In this document: one piece after another, positions 35,276 to 45,361 of the stretch
How the letters are laid out: each line of letters begins with the position of its first letter
Position numbering within the stretch: position 1 is the stretch's first letter
Source of the DNA: Mikania micrantha
Lineage: Eukaryota; Streptophyta; Magnoliopsida; Asterales; Asteraceae
Assembly: GCA_009363875.1 (NCBI GenBank)
Contig: CM018695.1
Coordinates: 19,502,755-19,566,754, forward strand
Reading direction: 5' to 3'
DNA length: 64,000 nt
Notes under the pieces: generated by a model
Database searches by the model: none
Told to the model about the DNA's origin: nothing
The model's input: the letters and a program-made list of their open reading frames with translations, nothing else
Translations under genes and position numbers: made by a program

Positions 35276-35891
35276 GTCTATTATGGATGTGTCAGTGACT
35301 TGGTTTAGTGGGTTTTGGGATAGGGATTGATAATATTAAAACTTATAAAATAATGGAGGTATAATTGGAAACAATTACGCAATGGTGAGGTTACGAACAT
35401 TATTTAAACGCGAATATTAATTCGGAAATATTAAACTTAATAATATATTCGCGTGGGTGATGACTCACACGAATATAATTATTAGGAATAATATTCTGAA
35501 ACGATATTCCCACAATCCTAAATCGAATCGAAATACATTATGAACGATGATTCGTAAAGGTGACGATCATTACGAATACGTACGCAAGTAAAGCGTTTCG
35601 GCGAGATAATTAAATAATATTTGAGGATATTAAATTAATAGATGAAACCTAAAAATATTTATTAGGAATCATAACCTAAAATAAATCCGAACAAATAGTC
35701 TTAATTAAACAATTTAATTAACGAAATATAAATGAATCGCTTTTACGAAATAATCTAATTAAAAGTGTTTTACTTCTTTGAAACGTAATTAGTTAAACGA
35801 GTGTTATTTTAAATAACTTTACGCTAAAAACCGAGCATTTATTTTCGTTAATCGCGATAAAACGAGACCGAGCACGTGGGGGACAATACGC

Positions 35892-35900
35892 GATATAAGG
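35892..35900 (+). promoter_or_regulatory. TATA-like box of LTR E
   Basis: GATATAAGG followed by CTCTCTTCTTCTTCC, a typical pyrimidine-rich plant start region. Confidence 0.5.
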
Positions 35901-36294
35901 AGAAGGTTCTCTCTTCTTCTTCCTCATTCACCAACACATCTCTCTCCTCTCTAACTACTTCAAATTTTCGTTACTTACATCCTCTCCCACTTCTCTCTAG
36001 TTTATCTTCATCAATTCTAGACGAAATCACGATCTTTGGAGCCTAAACGACCGCGTAATCGAGAGGAACAAGAGGACACGAAGAAATCCAACGATTTGTC
36101 AACTTTTCAAGGTAAATCTGATGTTTTGTTTTCTGGTTTTGTACAAATCGCGACTCCTTGAACTTGTGTATGGTTTAGTCCATCTAGACACTTGAAAACC
36201 CTAAAATAAACATGCGTGAGTATAGAGAAGAAGCCATGGGAGACTGCAATAGGTTAAACTCAAGGATTAAGATGATGAGGGTCGACTGGTTCGC

Positions 36295-36770
36295 GAAGAA
36301 GAGACAACAGGTGGCCGAACCCCGTGAGCCGAACCTACTTCTGCCTAGCGAACCTTCAACTCCTTTGAACTAACCTTTATTGGGCCGAATCTGCTGCAAC
36401 CCTAGGCGAACCTTAGCATGTCACGACCCCACAATGGGCGAACCACCCTTGCATGGGGCGAACCTTTTGGAGTCCCGAACCTAGTACTGTCGAACCATAG
36501 GGTGGCGAACCTGTCTACATAAACCCTTGTACAAGGACCGAACTTTCTATTGTATTGGCCGAAACTGGGTCGTGGTTGCATATGGCGAACCTTCATGAGC
36601 CGAACCATACTCCTTTGTTGGCCGAACCTTTGTATTAAATTCAACCAGTAGGCAGCGAACCTACCTATTGAATCAGCGAACCCCAGAGGACTTAACCTAT
36701 ACTCTTGGCCGAACCCTAATAACTAGCCGAACTCTAACCCTACTTGGCCGAACCTATGGACACTTAACCT
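36295..36770 (+). repeat. CCGAACC-rich block in LTR E
   Basis: GCGAACC or CCGAACCT recurs about every 15-25 bp with unrelated spacers. The same sense as in LTRs B, F and G. Confidence 0.85.
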
Positions 36771-37354
36771 AAAAGGTTTGTTGGTTTTAATTAGGGTTAA
36801 AGGTTGTTAAAGCCTAAGATAACTAAATAATGAGGATGAATAAAGGATTATGGGGATTAATAAACACATGCATGCATGGATTTTTCAAAGTGGCCACCTT
36901 TATTTAATGATATATGTTACATATTACAAGGTCTCACATAATGTGAATTTCATGATAGTCAAAAAAAACTTAGGTGATAACTTCCTTAAACTTAAATTAA
37001 GATTTTAAGACTTAAAACATATGGTTCACTAGATAAGTCATGCATATATGTGGGGGATGGGTGTGAATAAGGGTAACACTCCCTTAGCATACATGTCTAT
37101 GAAAACTATACATAAGGGTTCATAATGGAATTATCCTCATTAGATCATTAACACATTACAATTTTAACTTAGATTAAAGAAACTAAGTTAAAGAGACATT
37201 TAGAGATTTAAAGTTAACACTTATGAGTAATTGACTTGGACGAAACACGAATACTTATGAATATGAAAAACACTATAATTACAGATTGTTGAGTTGTTTG
37301 GGATTTCATATACGTGAGCGCGCATCCTACTAAACACTGAATCAACGAACTCAG

Positions 37355-38050
37355 GTGAGTTCTCATAACCTCCCTTTCTTTTAAACTATTTTGTTTTTTA
37401 AACTCGGAGGTGAAACATGTATACCAATTTACATATTGACTTGATAACACAGGAATGACACTTATTTGCCTGTATGAGATCCATAGTTATGGATTTTCAT
37501 ATTCCATGAGTTGTTACTAATGACTTTGTGTCATTCGCGACGACTGCATGTATTGTCACGTGGATGTTTCCACACTCCGTGTAATCGTTGTGGTTGACTT
37601 TGGTCTTCCTCAATAATTGCATGTATTGCCACGTGGATGTTTCCACACTCCGTGTAATCATTGTGGTTGACTTCGGTCTTCCTCAATGATTGCACGTATT
37701 GTCACGTGGATGTTTCCACAACTCCGTGTGTCGTTGTCATTGACCTCGGTCATATACAATGATACATGTATGGTCACTTATAATATTGAGAATATTGATG
37801 GATTGTGTTGGGTTGATTGAACATATGATTGATTATTTAGGATTTTAATATATGTGGTTATGTGTTTGGATTATGTGTTTAGACTGTGTAACGGGATATT
37901 GTGTTGGATTATCTCACAGGTGTTCATGCGGATGTTATCAAGAAAATATAAACTCTTGAAACCCTTATGAAAAACATTTGTTTTAAATATAAAACTTATG
38001 ATTACTCACCAACTACTTTGTAGTTGACACTTGATTTTCACATGTTTCAG
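37355..38050 (+). other. Predicted LTR leader intron, LTR E
   Basis: Donor ACTCAG|GTGAGTTC at 37355; acceptor ATGTTTCAG|GTAATG at 38050. Donor-side stem ACCTCC/GGAGGT (37368-37373 with 37406-37411). Acceptor-side perfect 7-bp hairpin CAACTAC/GTAGTTG (38010-38026), then TTGAC 23 nt before the AG. 696 nt. Confidence 0.65.
37545..37765 (+). repeat. Tandem repeat, about 66-72 bp unit, three copies (LTR E intron)
   Basis: Units share TGCATGTATTGTCACGTGGA, TGTTTCCACACTCCGTGTAA and GACTTYGGTCTTCCTCAAT. Each contains a palindromic CACGTG (G-box-like) core. Confidence 0.85.
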
Positions 38051-38333
38051 GTAATGAAGCTAAGTAGGTTGAGGAAGAAGAACTCACACTTTTGGACATC
38101 ATCATATAGGATCTTGGACTTAGCTAAATAACTGAATTTCTGGCGAATAAAATTTAGTTAGATAGCTAAATCTCTTTTGTATTTGATGTAACTAATTCAT
38201 GATAGACATGATTTTTGTGTAATTATTTTGGTTGATTAAATGATATATGATGATTTGATTTAGATGCCCACAAGCTTTTACACATCCCTCGTGGCATCCC
38301 GGTGTTTCCGCCATCGGTCGGGGTGTTACAGAT

Positions 38334-38346
38334 TGGTATCAGAGCC
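38334..38346 (+). promoter_or_regulatory. Primer binding site (initiator tRNA-Met), element E
   Basis: TGGTATCAGAGCC, 3 nt after the LTR end at 38330. Confidence 0.95.
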
Positions 38347-38570
38347 TAGGTTATAGGGAATTAGGTTACTAGAAATGGTTGACCTAGTCTATAACCATAG
38401 GATACCCTAGTATAAAATTACTTCATACACTAGTTAGTATATTCAGGATTTCATGCTTATGTGTTTATTACATGTTAACTGAACTCCTGTTATACATCTG
38501 ATCTATATATGCTGCTTACTAATTATTTGCTTACTTGTGCCCTAATGACTCGATAAGGACATACTCGTGG

Positions 38571-38656
38571 TGCATTGTAAAGGTGGTGGGACGGTGGTTT
38601 GGGCGGTTGCGACCTACCCTTATCATATGCCCTATATATATACCATTTACAGTACA
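38571..38656 (+). other. Structured module copy 2 (element E leader)
   Basis: Outer stem TGCATTGTAAAGGT (38571-38584) with ACCATTTACAGTACA (38642-38656): one mismatch, one conserved bulged A next to ACC. Inner hairpin GGGCGGT-TGCG-ACCTACCC with one bulged A. Core GGTGGTGGGACGGTGG and CATATGCCCTATATATA. Confidence 0.75.
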
Positions 38657-38710
38657 TCCGGTGGATGTCAGTATTGAAGAATAAGGGAACTACCTTGGGA
38701 CACTTATCTG

Positions 38711-38715
38711 CTTAA
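38711..38715. repeat. Target-site duplication of solo LTR F (left)
   Basis: CTTAA, repeated at 42410-42414. Confidence 0.9.
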
Positions 38716-38900
38716 TGTAACATTTGTACATTTAGTCATGGTAGTTGTAAACAGTGTTAGAATCAATGTGTTTTCATATCAGATCTGTCAATGTGATTCA
38801 TGTGTTCATTATGTGCTTGTGTGTTAGGATCTTTATTATTTAGGAACAAGTATATATTATCTAATTACCGTCGAGTTCGCTAGGCAAGAACAGTATCGTA

Positions 38901-38989
38901 TTATATCGAAACAGTGGTGGGACGTCGTCAGGTACGGCAGGTAGCTGGAATCTGGGGTATGCCCTATACATATACTGCGTTCGGTGTAA
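38901..38989 (+). other. Structured module copy 5 (LTR F)
   Basis: Outer stem TTATATCGAAACAGT (38901-38915) with ACTGCGTTCGGTGTAA (38974-38989). Core GGTGGGACG and GTATGCCCTATACATAT. The inner part differs from copies 1-4 and lacks the TGCG hairpin. Confidence 0.65.
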
Positions 38990-39376
38990 TGGGATAGTGT
39001 TAGTGCGTAGTGTCGAGACGAATATTATGACAATTAATTTAACAAGAATCTTAATACGTAAGCGAGACTGAGTAGAGTTATGGGTGACGATCCATAATAA
39101 TACGAATGTTGAACTTATAATTATGATTAAACGCCTTAACATTTTATACGATCGAAAAACGTACGCGATTGCGGGTATACACGTAATTGTATTTGTTTAA
39201 CGATCCGTCAACACACGAAGAGTAAAAATAATTAAAATATATTATTTTATATTTTTACAATTTTGAACCTCATCAAAAGATGAGAATGATAATCTTTTAT
39301 TTTAATCGCGTAAAATACGCGTTACGCGACGAAAACGCGAACCGAGCGACCGGAACGAATCCGAATACCACCCGGG

Positions 39377-39385
39377 CTATAAAAG
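39377..39385 (+). promoter_or_regulatory. TATA box of LTR F
   Basis: CTATAAAAG after GC-rich CCCGGG, followed by a CTCTCTCT leader at 39430-39475. The equivalent place in LTR G reads GGGCTATTTTCAC, so the box is destroyed there. Confidence 0.75.
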
Positions 39386-39771
39386 CCTTGAAAGAGGTCA
39401 TTTTCCTCATTAAATTCACCAACAACCCTTTCTCTCTCTACATTTTCGTCCAACCCTCTCTCTCTCTAGAAAACCGACTTCAAACGCGCGTATCTCCTTC
39501 GTTTCTTGACGGATTTCGGTGATTCTTGAACCTACGCGTAGCTCTCGACATCCCCTACATAGAAGTACAAAGGATCTGAAGGTTTATCCACGGAATCTCG
39601 AGGTAATGGAGCTTGAAAAGTCCGAAAATTAGGGTTTTTATATGTTGATCGATCCCATGTGTAAAAGCTTTGACCTACACCTTCTACTCATCGCTAGATA
39701 CTGGTCCATGCTTCAACACATCACGGGGAGAGTTAGATCGAGGATGGAAGCTGATGGTTGGAAGAAAACCA

Positions 39772-40305
39772 CAGGGTTCGTGGCTGGTCGGGAGCCGAAC
39801 CTTCTTGCTGTTCAGGAGTTTCCCTCAACGAACCTTGTTCTACAACCATGGCCGAACCTTCACTCGATCTAAACATTCCAGGCGAACCCTCGGTCTAAGA
39901 GCTAACCTTAACGAACCTGCATGGTTCGTTGCATTACAGCCGAACCCTAGGAGTCCTCACGAACCTTCTTTGATCGACGAACCATGCATAGCTCAGCCGA
40001 GCCTTTGAAGTTTCACGAACCTGCGGCGAACTCTCATAGCATCACCAAACCCTATAAGTGATCATGGTCGAACCCTCCACATTCTGGGCGAACCTTTCTA
40101 CCTTGGCGAACCCAGGATGGCTCAGACGAACCCCCATGCATGCTTCACGAACGAACCCATGGTTCGTTGAATCACAACCAGTCGAACGTATGCATGGACC
40201 ACCGAAACCTTTTGGGAATTACCGAACCTTGCACGCAAACCTTAGAGCCGAACCCTATTGAGTAGCCTTGGCCGAACCTAGGCCCTTGAACTCCAAAGGT
40301 TCGCT
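39772..40305 (+). repeat. CCGAACC-rich block in LTR F
   Basis: CGAACC or CCGAACCT recurs every 10-25 bp. It is followed to about 40660 by a second degenerate series built on TTGGCCCAA/GGCCCATT. Confidence 0.85.
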
Positions 40306-41109
40306 GCCCAAAGTTGGCAGCCCACATTCCTTTTGGCTCAACTAAATTCCATCCGGCCCAACTCAATGCTACAAGGTCCAATTTCATTTAGTAATCAGCC
40401 CATTATGATCCTAAGTGGCCCAAGGGATTAATTAACTTTGATCCACCTTAGATCAAGCACAATAGGACTCTTGGCCCAACTCAATCCCATTTGGCCCATC
40501 ATAATCTTAATTGGTCCAATATTATCTATGACTTTTACATGGTCTATAAATATGTTGTTGGCCAATACCACATGCCATCGGGCCTCTAGTTAACTTAAGT
40601 GGCCCATGGCCTTTGTTTAAGTCCTCATGGTTTCATGGGCTTAAGGCCCAATTGTGTGGCCCTCGATTTATGATAATTGTGAATTGATCATGAATAGGTT
40701 AAGTTGTAACTTAACATAAATATGAGATCAATTCATAATTTCGAAGACATAACAACAATTCAACATCAATTTCTGAAATACATGTTAATCAATGGTTTAT
40801 CAAACTCTTAAACACATGTGATGTTGTACAAACAAGTTTGTGCATAAAAGAACATTACACATCCTTTTCATGGATCCATGATCAAACAAGTAATTCAATC
40901 ATGACTTTCAAGTTCATACAACGTTTTCAAACATGAGAACAAGTATTCAAATGTTAATCAAGTTCAAGAGAACACGAGTCGATCAATGAACCAAAGTCTA
41001 TACAATTATAAATCTTATATCTTATGTATGATTACAATGATATAGGAACCAATTAGAAGTCCTGTTTGCTACTTGCTATTTGTTATAGTTCAGAGTCTAC
41101 TGCAGACAG

Positions 41110-42087
41110 GTGAGAACACTAGCCCCTCTTTTTACTGTTTTTATAACTGTTTTGGGGTGGAACACGTGATCGAATACTCTTACTTCAATCATATTACATG
41201 ATACATATTTATATTCCTTTATACAGGTTCACTCTAGAAATCCAAGGAATTTCTCAATTGTTTTCAAAGGAATTATCAACCGTTTATAATGGTTTTATCA
41301 ACTGTTTAACATTTTCTACTAAAAAGGTTTTAGAAAAGTTCTTTAAACTATTTATATCAGTTTTTACTCAAATGGTTTTATAAATGACAGACACTTTTTA
41401 ATAATGTGACTTATAAATTTATTTTTACTATAAACTCGTGTTTTCGAGAATAATCTTTTATAAACCTTGTTATTATACAAGGACACTATCCTATGTACAC
41501 AATCAAGGGTTTCAAAACAAGGTATACAATCAATGGTTTTCGCGAAGATGTTCAAACAGAGGATTCATTTCATGGTACTCAAACAAAGTTTTCAAATCAT
41601 GTTATCAAACAAGGCATTAAATCACTGTTTTCTTTCAAAGCAAAGATTAAAAGCATGGTGTCCACTGTTGTAAACAAACTTATAAACCCATCAAGTTTCA
41701 TATTCATTAGCGTTAGTACTGGGTGATCACAACAAGGGAAAGCGGACACATTTGGGCAGGCCGATTTCTGGAGTTAGCTTTTAAATTTGTTTTATAAACT
41801 AACTGCAGATTTCGGTTACGTATGGTTTTATCATTGTGCTGACTTATTTCTGACTCCAAACGTAGTTTGGGACTCGATTATAAGTTGGTTTTCGTGCTAA
41901 CAGTCTTTGGACTGTTTACACTCATTTTACATACTTGATGTTAGTTTGGGTTGCAGCTCATCCATGTAATTAAATTGTTGCTTTAATATACTTATGCCTT
42001 ATATTACAAATTCACGTTTACAAATGTTAAACCTATTGTTCTCACCAACTACTTCTGTAGTTGACAGTTACTTTTCACGTGTTTCAG
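41110..42087 (+). other. Predicted LTR leader intron, LTR F
   Basis: Donor CAGACAG|GTGAGAAC at 41110; acceptor GTGTTTCAG|GTAATC at 42087. Donor-side stem CCCC/GGGG (41123-41126 with 41154-41157). Acceptor-side hairpin CAACTAC/GTAGTTG (42046-42063), then TTGAC 23 nt before AG. A weak TTTCAAAACAAGG-type repeat lies at 41480-41640. Confidence 0.65.
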
Positions 42088-42494
42088 GTAATCAGGTTTA
42101 AAGCATTTTAAGGACAACTAAGGAGACCGATTAAGATAGAACAAGATGAAGAAACATGCTAGGATGGAATAGAAACACATTAAATCCTAATTGTTTAATT
42201 GTCTTGTTTGAAGTCTTATTTTGTAAACTATATTTTGGGTCTGTAGTTGTCATTATTTTGGTAGATAGTTGTCTGTAACTAAACGACTGTCTAAATATTA
42301 TGAAACTTAGTAATCCATTGTGGTTGTTCTTATTCAATACTTGTGCATGATTCAACTACTCATACGTCACCGCGCCGTGGTTTTCGCACGCGGCGCAGGG
42401 GGTGTGACACTTAATAACTTAACTACTTAGGAATTTATCTGCTTTAGGAATTATATGTTAGATCTCTTGATCACCAGACAAGGACACACTCGTG

Positions 42495-42581
42495 GTATAC
42501 TACAAAGGTGGTGGGACGGTGTAAGGGAGGTTGCGATCTACCCTTGCATATGCCCTATACATATACCATTTGTAGTATATT
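42495..42581 (+). other. Structured module copy 3 (element E leader)
   Basis: The best example. Outer stem ATACTACAAAGGT (42497-42509) with ACCATTTGTAGTAT (42565-42578): 13 pairs and one bulged A, extendable by U-A and G-U pairs. Inner hairpin GGGAGGT-TGCG-ATCTACCC with one bulged A. Core GGTGGTGGGACGGTG and GCATATGCCCTATACATAT. Confidence 0.8.
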
Positions 42582-42774
42582 GGGGGTCTATCAGTGTCAG
42601 GAATTTAGGATATTACTAGGAAATGTTGTGCAGTTGAGTTTGATGGGAAATTGGTTGATAGTATGTTGTTGGATTGGTTTGGATTGAATCATGGATGATC
42701 ACACTCGATGAATACTTATAAAATTACTTGTGAATACACTTATTGGACAAGTAGGGTGCATAGGATCAATGAAC

Positions 42775-43115
42775 GACACGAACACTTAGCGATAGATTGA
42801 TGACTTGAATGATGATATAGACACTTGATGATAATATAAACGCATAGTGATGATACTAACACTTAGTGATGGTATGAACACTTGATGAAAATAAATTATA
42901 GGGAAGATATGAACACTTAGTGACAATAAGAGCACTCGGCGATGATATGAACCCTCAATGAAAATTTTGGACATTGGGATTAGTATGGACTTTTAGTGAA
43001 CTTAGACATTAGGGGAACTTTAATGTCAGGTGAACTTAGACATTAGGTGAACTTAGAAATAGGCGAACCTACATGTCAGGTGAACTTAGACATTAGGCGA
43101 ACCTAATTGTCCAAG
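42775..43115 (+). repeat. Two adjoining short tandem arrays in element E leader
   Basis: 42775-42975: about ten degenerate units of AACACTTAGTGATGATAT (18-28 bp). 42998-43115: units of GTGAACTTAGACATTAG alternating with GCGAACCTA and ATGTCAG. Confidence 0.8.
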
Positions 43116-43225
43116 GGAACTAGAGACCACTTCACTCAAAATTATCCTACTTAGGATAAGGTTTGTGAAGTGAGACTATGGTAAGATACATGATACACCC
43201 TAAATTCTACAAGGGCATAATCGTG

Positions 43226-43310
43226 GTGCAATGAAACGGTGGTGGGACGGTGTAGGGGAGATTGCGATCTCCCTTTGCATATGCCCTATATATAAGCTTG
43301 TTGCATTGCA
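43226..43310 (+). other. Structured module copy 4 (element E leader)
   Basis: Outer stem TGCAATGAAACGG with TTGTTGCATTGCA (one mismatch, two G-U pairs), unrelated in sequence to copies 2 and 3. Inner hairpin GGGAGAT-TGCG-ATCTCCC, seven perfect pairs. Core GGTGGTGGGACGGTG and GCATATGCCCTATATATA. Confidence 0.75.
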
Positions 43311-43565
43311 TCGAGAAGTTGTCAATGTTGATATAGGGTGGGGAATGTATGAAACTTAGGAATAGTTAACTAATAATAGTTATGACCCACTAGGACACTT
43401 AGTATAATATTAGGAAATTTATAAATGTTATGAGTTTAATAACATATAGGAGAAAAATATAGTTCCTATATGTAATCCTAACTGTTTAAAATGAACTCAT
43501 TCGATCATAGTTTGTATGACTTACGTTGTAAACGGTAGTAACATGTTTCTAATCTCTTCAGAAAC

Positions 43566-44809
43566 ATGCCGCCTCGCTGTCACAACGGAGATGATACGAA
43601 CTCGGAAGATGCTAACGGTAATGCCAACTCCGGCATACAAGAGTTAGCAAAACTTATTACTGGATTGGTGACCCAGTTAACTCAAGCCAATCAGAATATC
43701 AACCAGAACAGAGGTGGTGCGAACCCGCCAGTTTGCACATTCAAGCACTTCAACTCCTGTAACCCACTGAAGTTTACAGGCTCTGAAACGGCCACTGGTC
43801 TGCTGCAGTGGTTCGAGAGTGTGGAGAACACTTTCATCAACAGCGATTGCCCCGATAATCTGAAAGTTCGTTATGCCACTAGTGTTTTCCAAAAGAGAGC
43901 ACTAACATGGTGGAATGGGGAGAAACGAACAAGGGGGTTGATGCTGCTCTTGCATTGACTTGGACTGAGGTCAAGAACTTAATGACCACTGAATTATGTC
44001 CTCGCAGTGAGATGAGAAAACTGGAGACTAAGTTCTGGGAACTCAAACAAGATAGTGGTGAGAATGTTATCTACAATACTCAATTCCATGAGTATAGTCT
44101 GTTGGTGCCTCATCTGGTGACACCCTTGGAGAGGGCGATTGAGAAGTACATCGGTGGTCTGCCTATTCAGATCCAAGATACTGTATACGGAAGCAACCCC
44201 AAAACACTTGAGGCAACGATTCGTTTATCTTCTACACTCACTGATAATCATGTAAAGGCTGGAACACTCACAAGAAAGGGGACGAAAAAGACTGAGGTGA
44301 AGATTGTTACAAAAGAAACCAAGACTGAAGTCAAGTCTGAAGCTGCTAGTACTTCTAAAAGCAGCAACAAAAAGAGAAAGACCAGGAACTTTGTGGTCAC
44401 TGCTCCTGCTGCTAAGTCCGTGCAGCAATCAACCAACAACACCACTGCAAGGAATTACATTGGGAATACTCCCCAGTGTAATACTTGCAGATATCATCAC
44501 TTGCCTAACATGCCTTGTTGCGTCTGCAACAACTGTGGCAAGTTTGGCCATTTTGATAATGTTTGCCGGAGTGCACAGCAAGAAAAAAGGATGCAACCTG
44601 CTCCGCTTGCATTACCTGCTCCACAAGTTCAACCGATACAAGCTGCACCTATTCGCCAGGTACCTGCACAGGCAAGAGCCTGTTATGAGTGCGGCGAAGT
44701 GGGTCACTTCAGAAACCAATGCCCAAAGTTGACTGGGAATAATCAGAGGGTGGCAAGAGGCCGGGTGTTCCAACTGAATGCTCCAGCTGCTCAAGCCAAC
44801 CAAGATATG
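43566..44809 (+). pseudogene. gag: Ty3 chromovirus Gag (element E), frameshifted
   Basis: ATG at 43566. The first frame (to 43958) holds the N-terminal Gag with FKHFNSCNPLKFTGSE and LQWFESVENTF ... WWNG. Near 43930, in a run of five G, the correct frame shifts to that of 43907-44962. It continues with TWTEVKNLMTTELCPRSEM, a K/T-rich linker, a CCHC-like CNNCGKFGHFDNVC (44527-44568) and a second knuckle CYECGEVGHFRNQC (44680-44721). A single extra G explains the break. It codes for the capsid/nucleocapsid of the particle and is the same type as Gag of element A. Confidence 0.9.
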
Positions 44810-45361
44810 GTCAACGGTACATTTCTGATCAACAACTCTTATGCATCTGTCTTATTTGATTCTGGTGCCGATAGGAGTTTCGTTTCTTATGATTTTGAAT
44901 GCATACTTGGTAGAACACGTACATATTTAGCTAAACCGTTTAACGTGGAGGTGGCTGACTGAAACACTATTGATATTGACACTGTCATTATTGGATGTAA
45001 TGTGAACTTAAGTGATCACGTTTTCCCAATTGATCTCATACCTATGCATCTTGGTAGCTTTGATGTTATCATAGGCATGGATTGGTTAGCCACCCACAAA
45101 GCGGAGATAGTTTGTCATGAGAAATACATTCGTATTCCATTACCTTCGGGTGAAACTTTAAGAGTTTTTGGGGAAACTTCTAGTAAAGGTCTTAAGCTAG
45201 TGTCCTGCACTAAAGCACACAAGTACCTTAGGAAGAAATGTATCGCATTCTTAGCACACATTGTGGAGAAAAAGGAGAAAGGAAAAAGCATTGAAGACGT
45301 TCCTGTAATCAGAGATTTTCCTGAAGTATTTCCAGAAGATTTGCCAGGTCTTCCACCATAA
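44810..45361 (+). pseudogene. pol: Ty3 chromovirus aspartic protease (element E)
   Basis: In frame with the second part of Gag, so element E encoded one Gag-Pro-Pol frame. Active site VLFDSGADRSF (44851-44883), a TGA at 44960-44962, then DVIIGMDWLA (45062-45091), and the pre-RT phrase FPEVFPEDLPGLPP followed by a TAA at 45359-45361 in place of a probable Gln codon (C to T). Confidence 0.9.

Larger units (their letters stand above)
34877..38330 (+). repeat. 5' LTR of Ty3 element E (start lost in gap)
   Basis: Ends GGTCGGGGTGTTACA, then GAT and a tRNA-Met primer site. In sense order: structured module (35206-35275), TATA-like GATATAAGG (35892-35900) followed by CT-rich sequence, a possible first donor TTCAAG|GTAAAT (36112), the CCGAACC-rich block (36295-36770), the main donor (37355), a tandem repeat, and the acceptor (38050). 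Confidence 0.8.
38347..38715 (+). other. Leader of element E, first part
   Basis: Non-coding leader between the primer site and gag, interrupted by solo LTR F at 38716 and resuming at 42415. It starts with a stretch that also follows the primer site of element I. Confidence 0.7.
38716..42409 (+). mobile_element. Solo LTR F, Ty3/gypsy, 3.7 kb
   Basis: Starts TGTAACATTTGTACA and ends CAGGGGGTGTGACA, flanked by CTTAA. The same family as the 3' LTR of element G (59119-63013, opposite strand): both ends, the structured module, the CCGAACC block and the intron match. In sense order: module 38901-38989, TATA CTATAAAAG 39377-39385, first-donor-like CTCGAG|GTAATG 39603, CCGAACC block, intron 41110-42087. 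Confidence 0.95.
42415..43565 (+). other. Leader of element E, second part
   Basis: Continues the non-coding leader after solo LTR F up to gag. It has two further copies of the structured module, each preceded by a CAAGGRCAYACTCGTGGT-like phrase also seen before copy 2, and two tandem repeat arrays. Including the first part, the leader is about 1.5 kb without F. Confidence 0.7.

Noticed and set aside
42495..42581. Hammerhead or other known self-cleaving ribozyme in the structured module
   Set aside because: I looked for the hammerhead core words (CUGAUGA and GAAA around a stem) in the module copies and did not see them. No other known ribozyme pattern was evident by eye.
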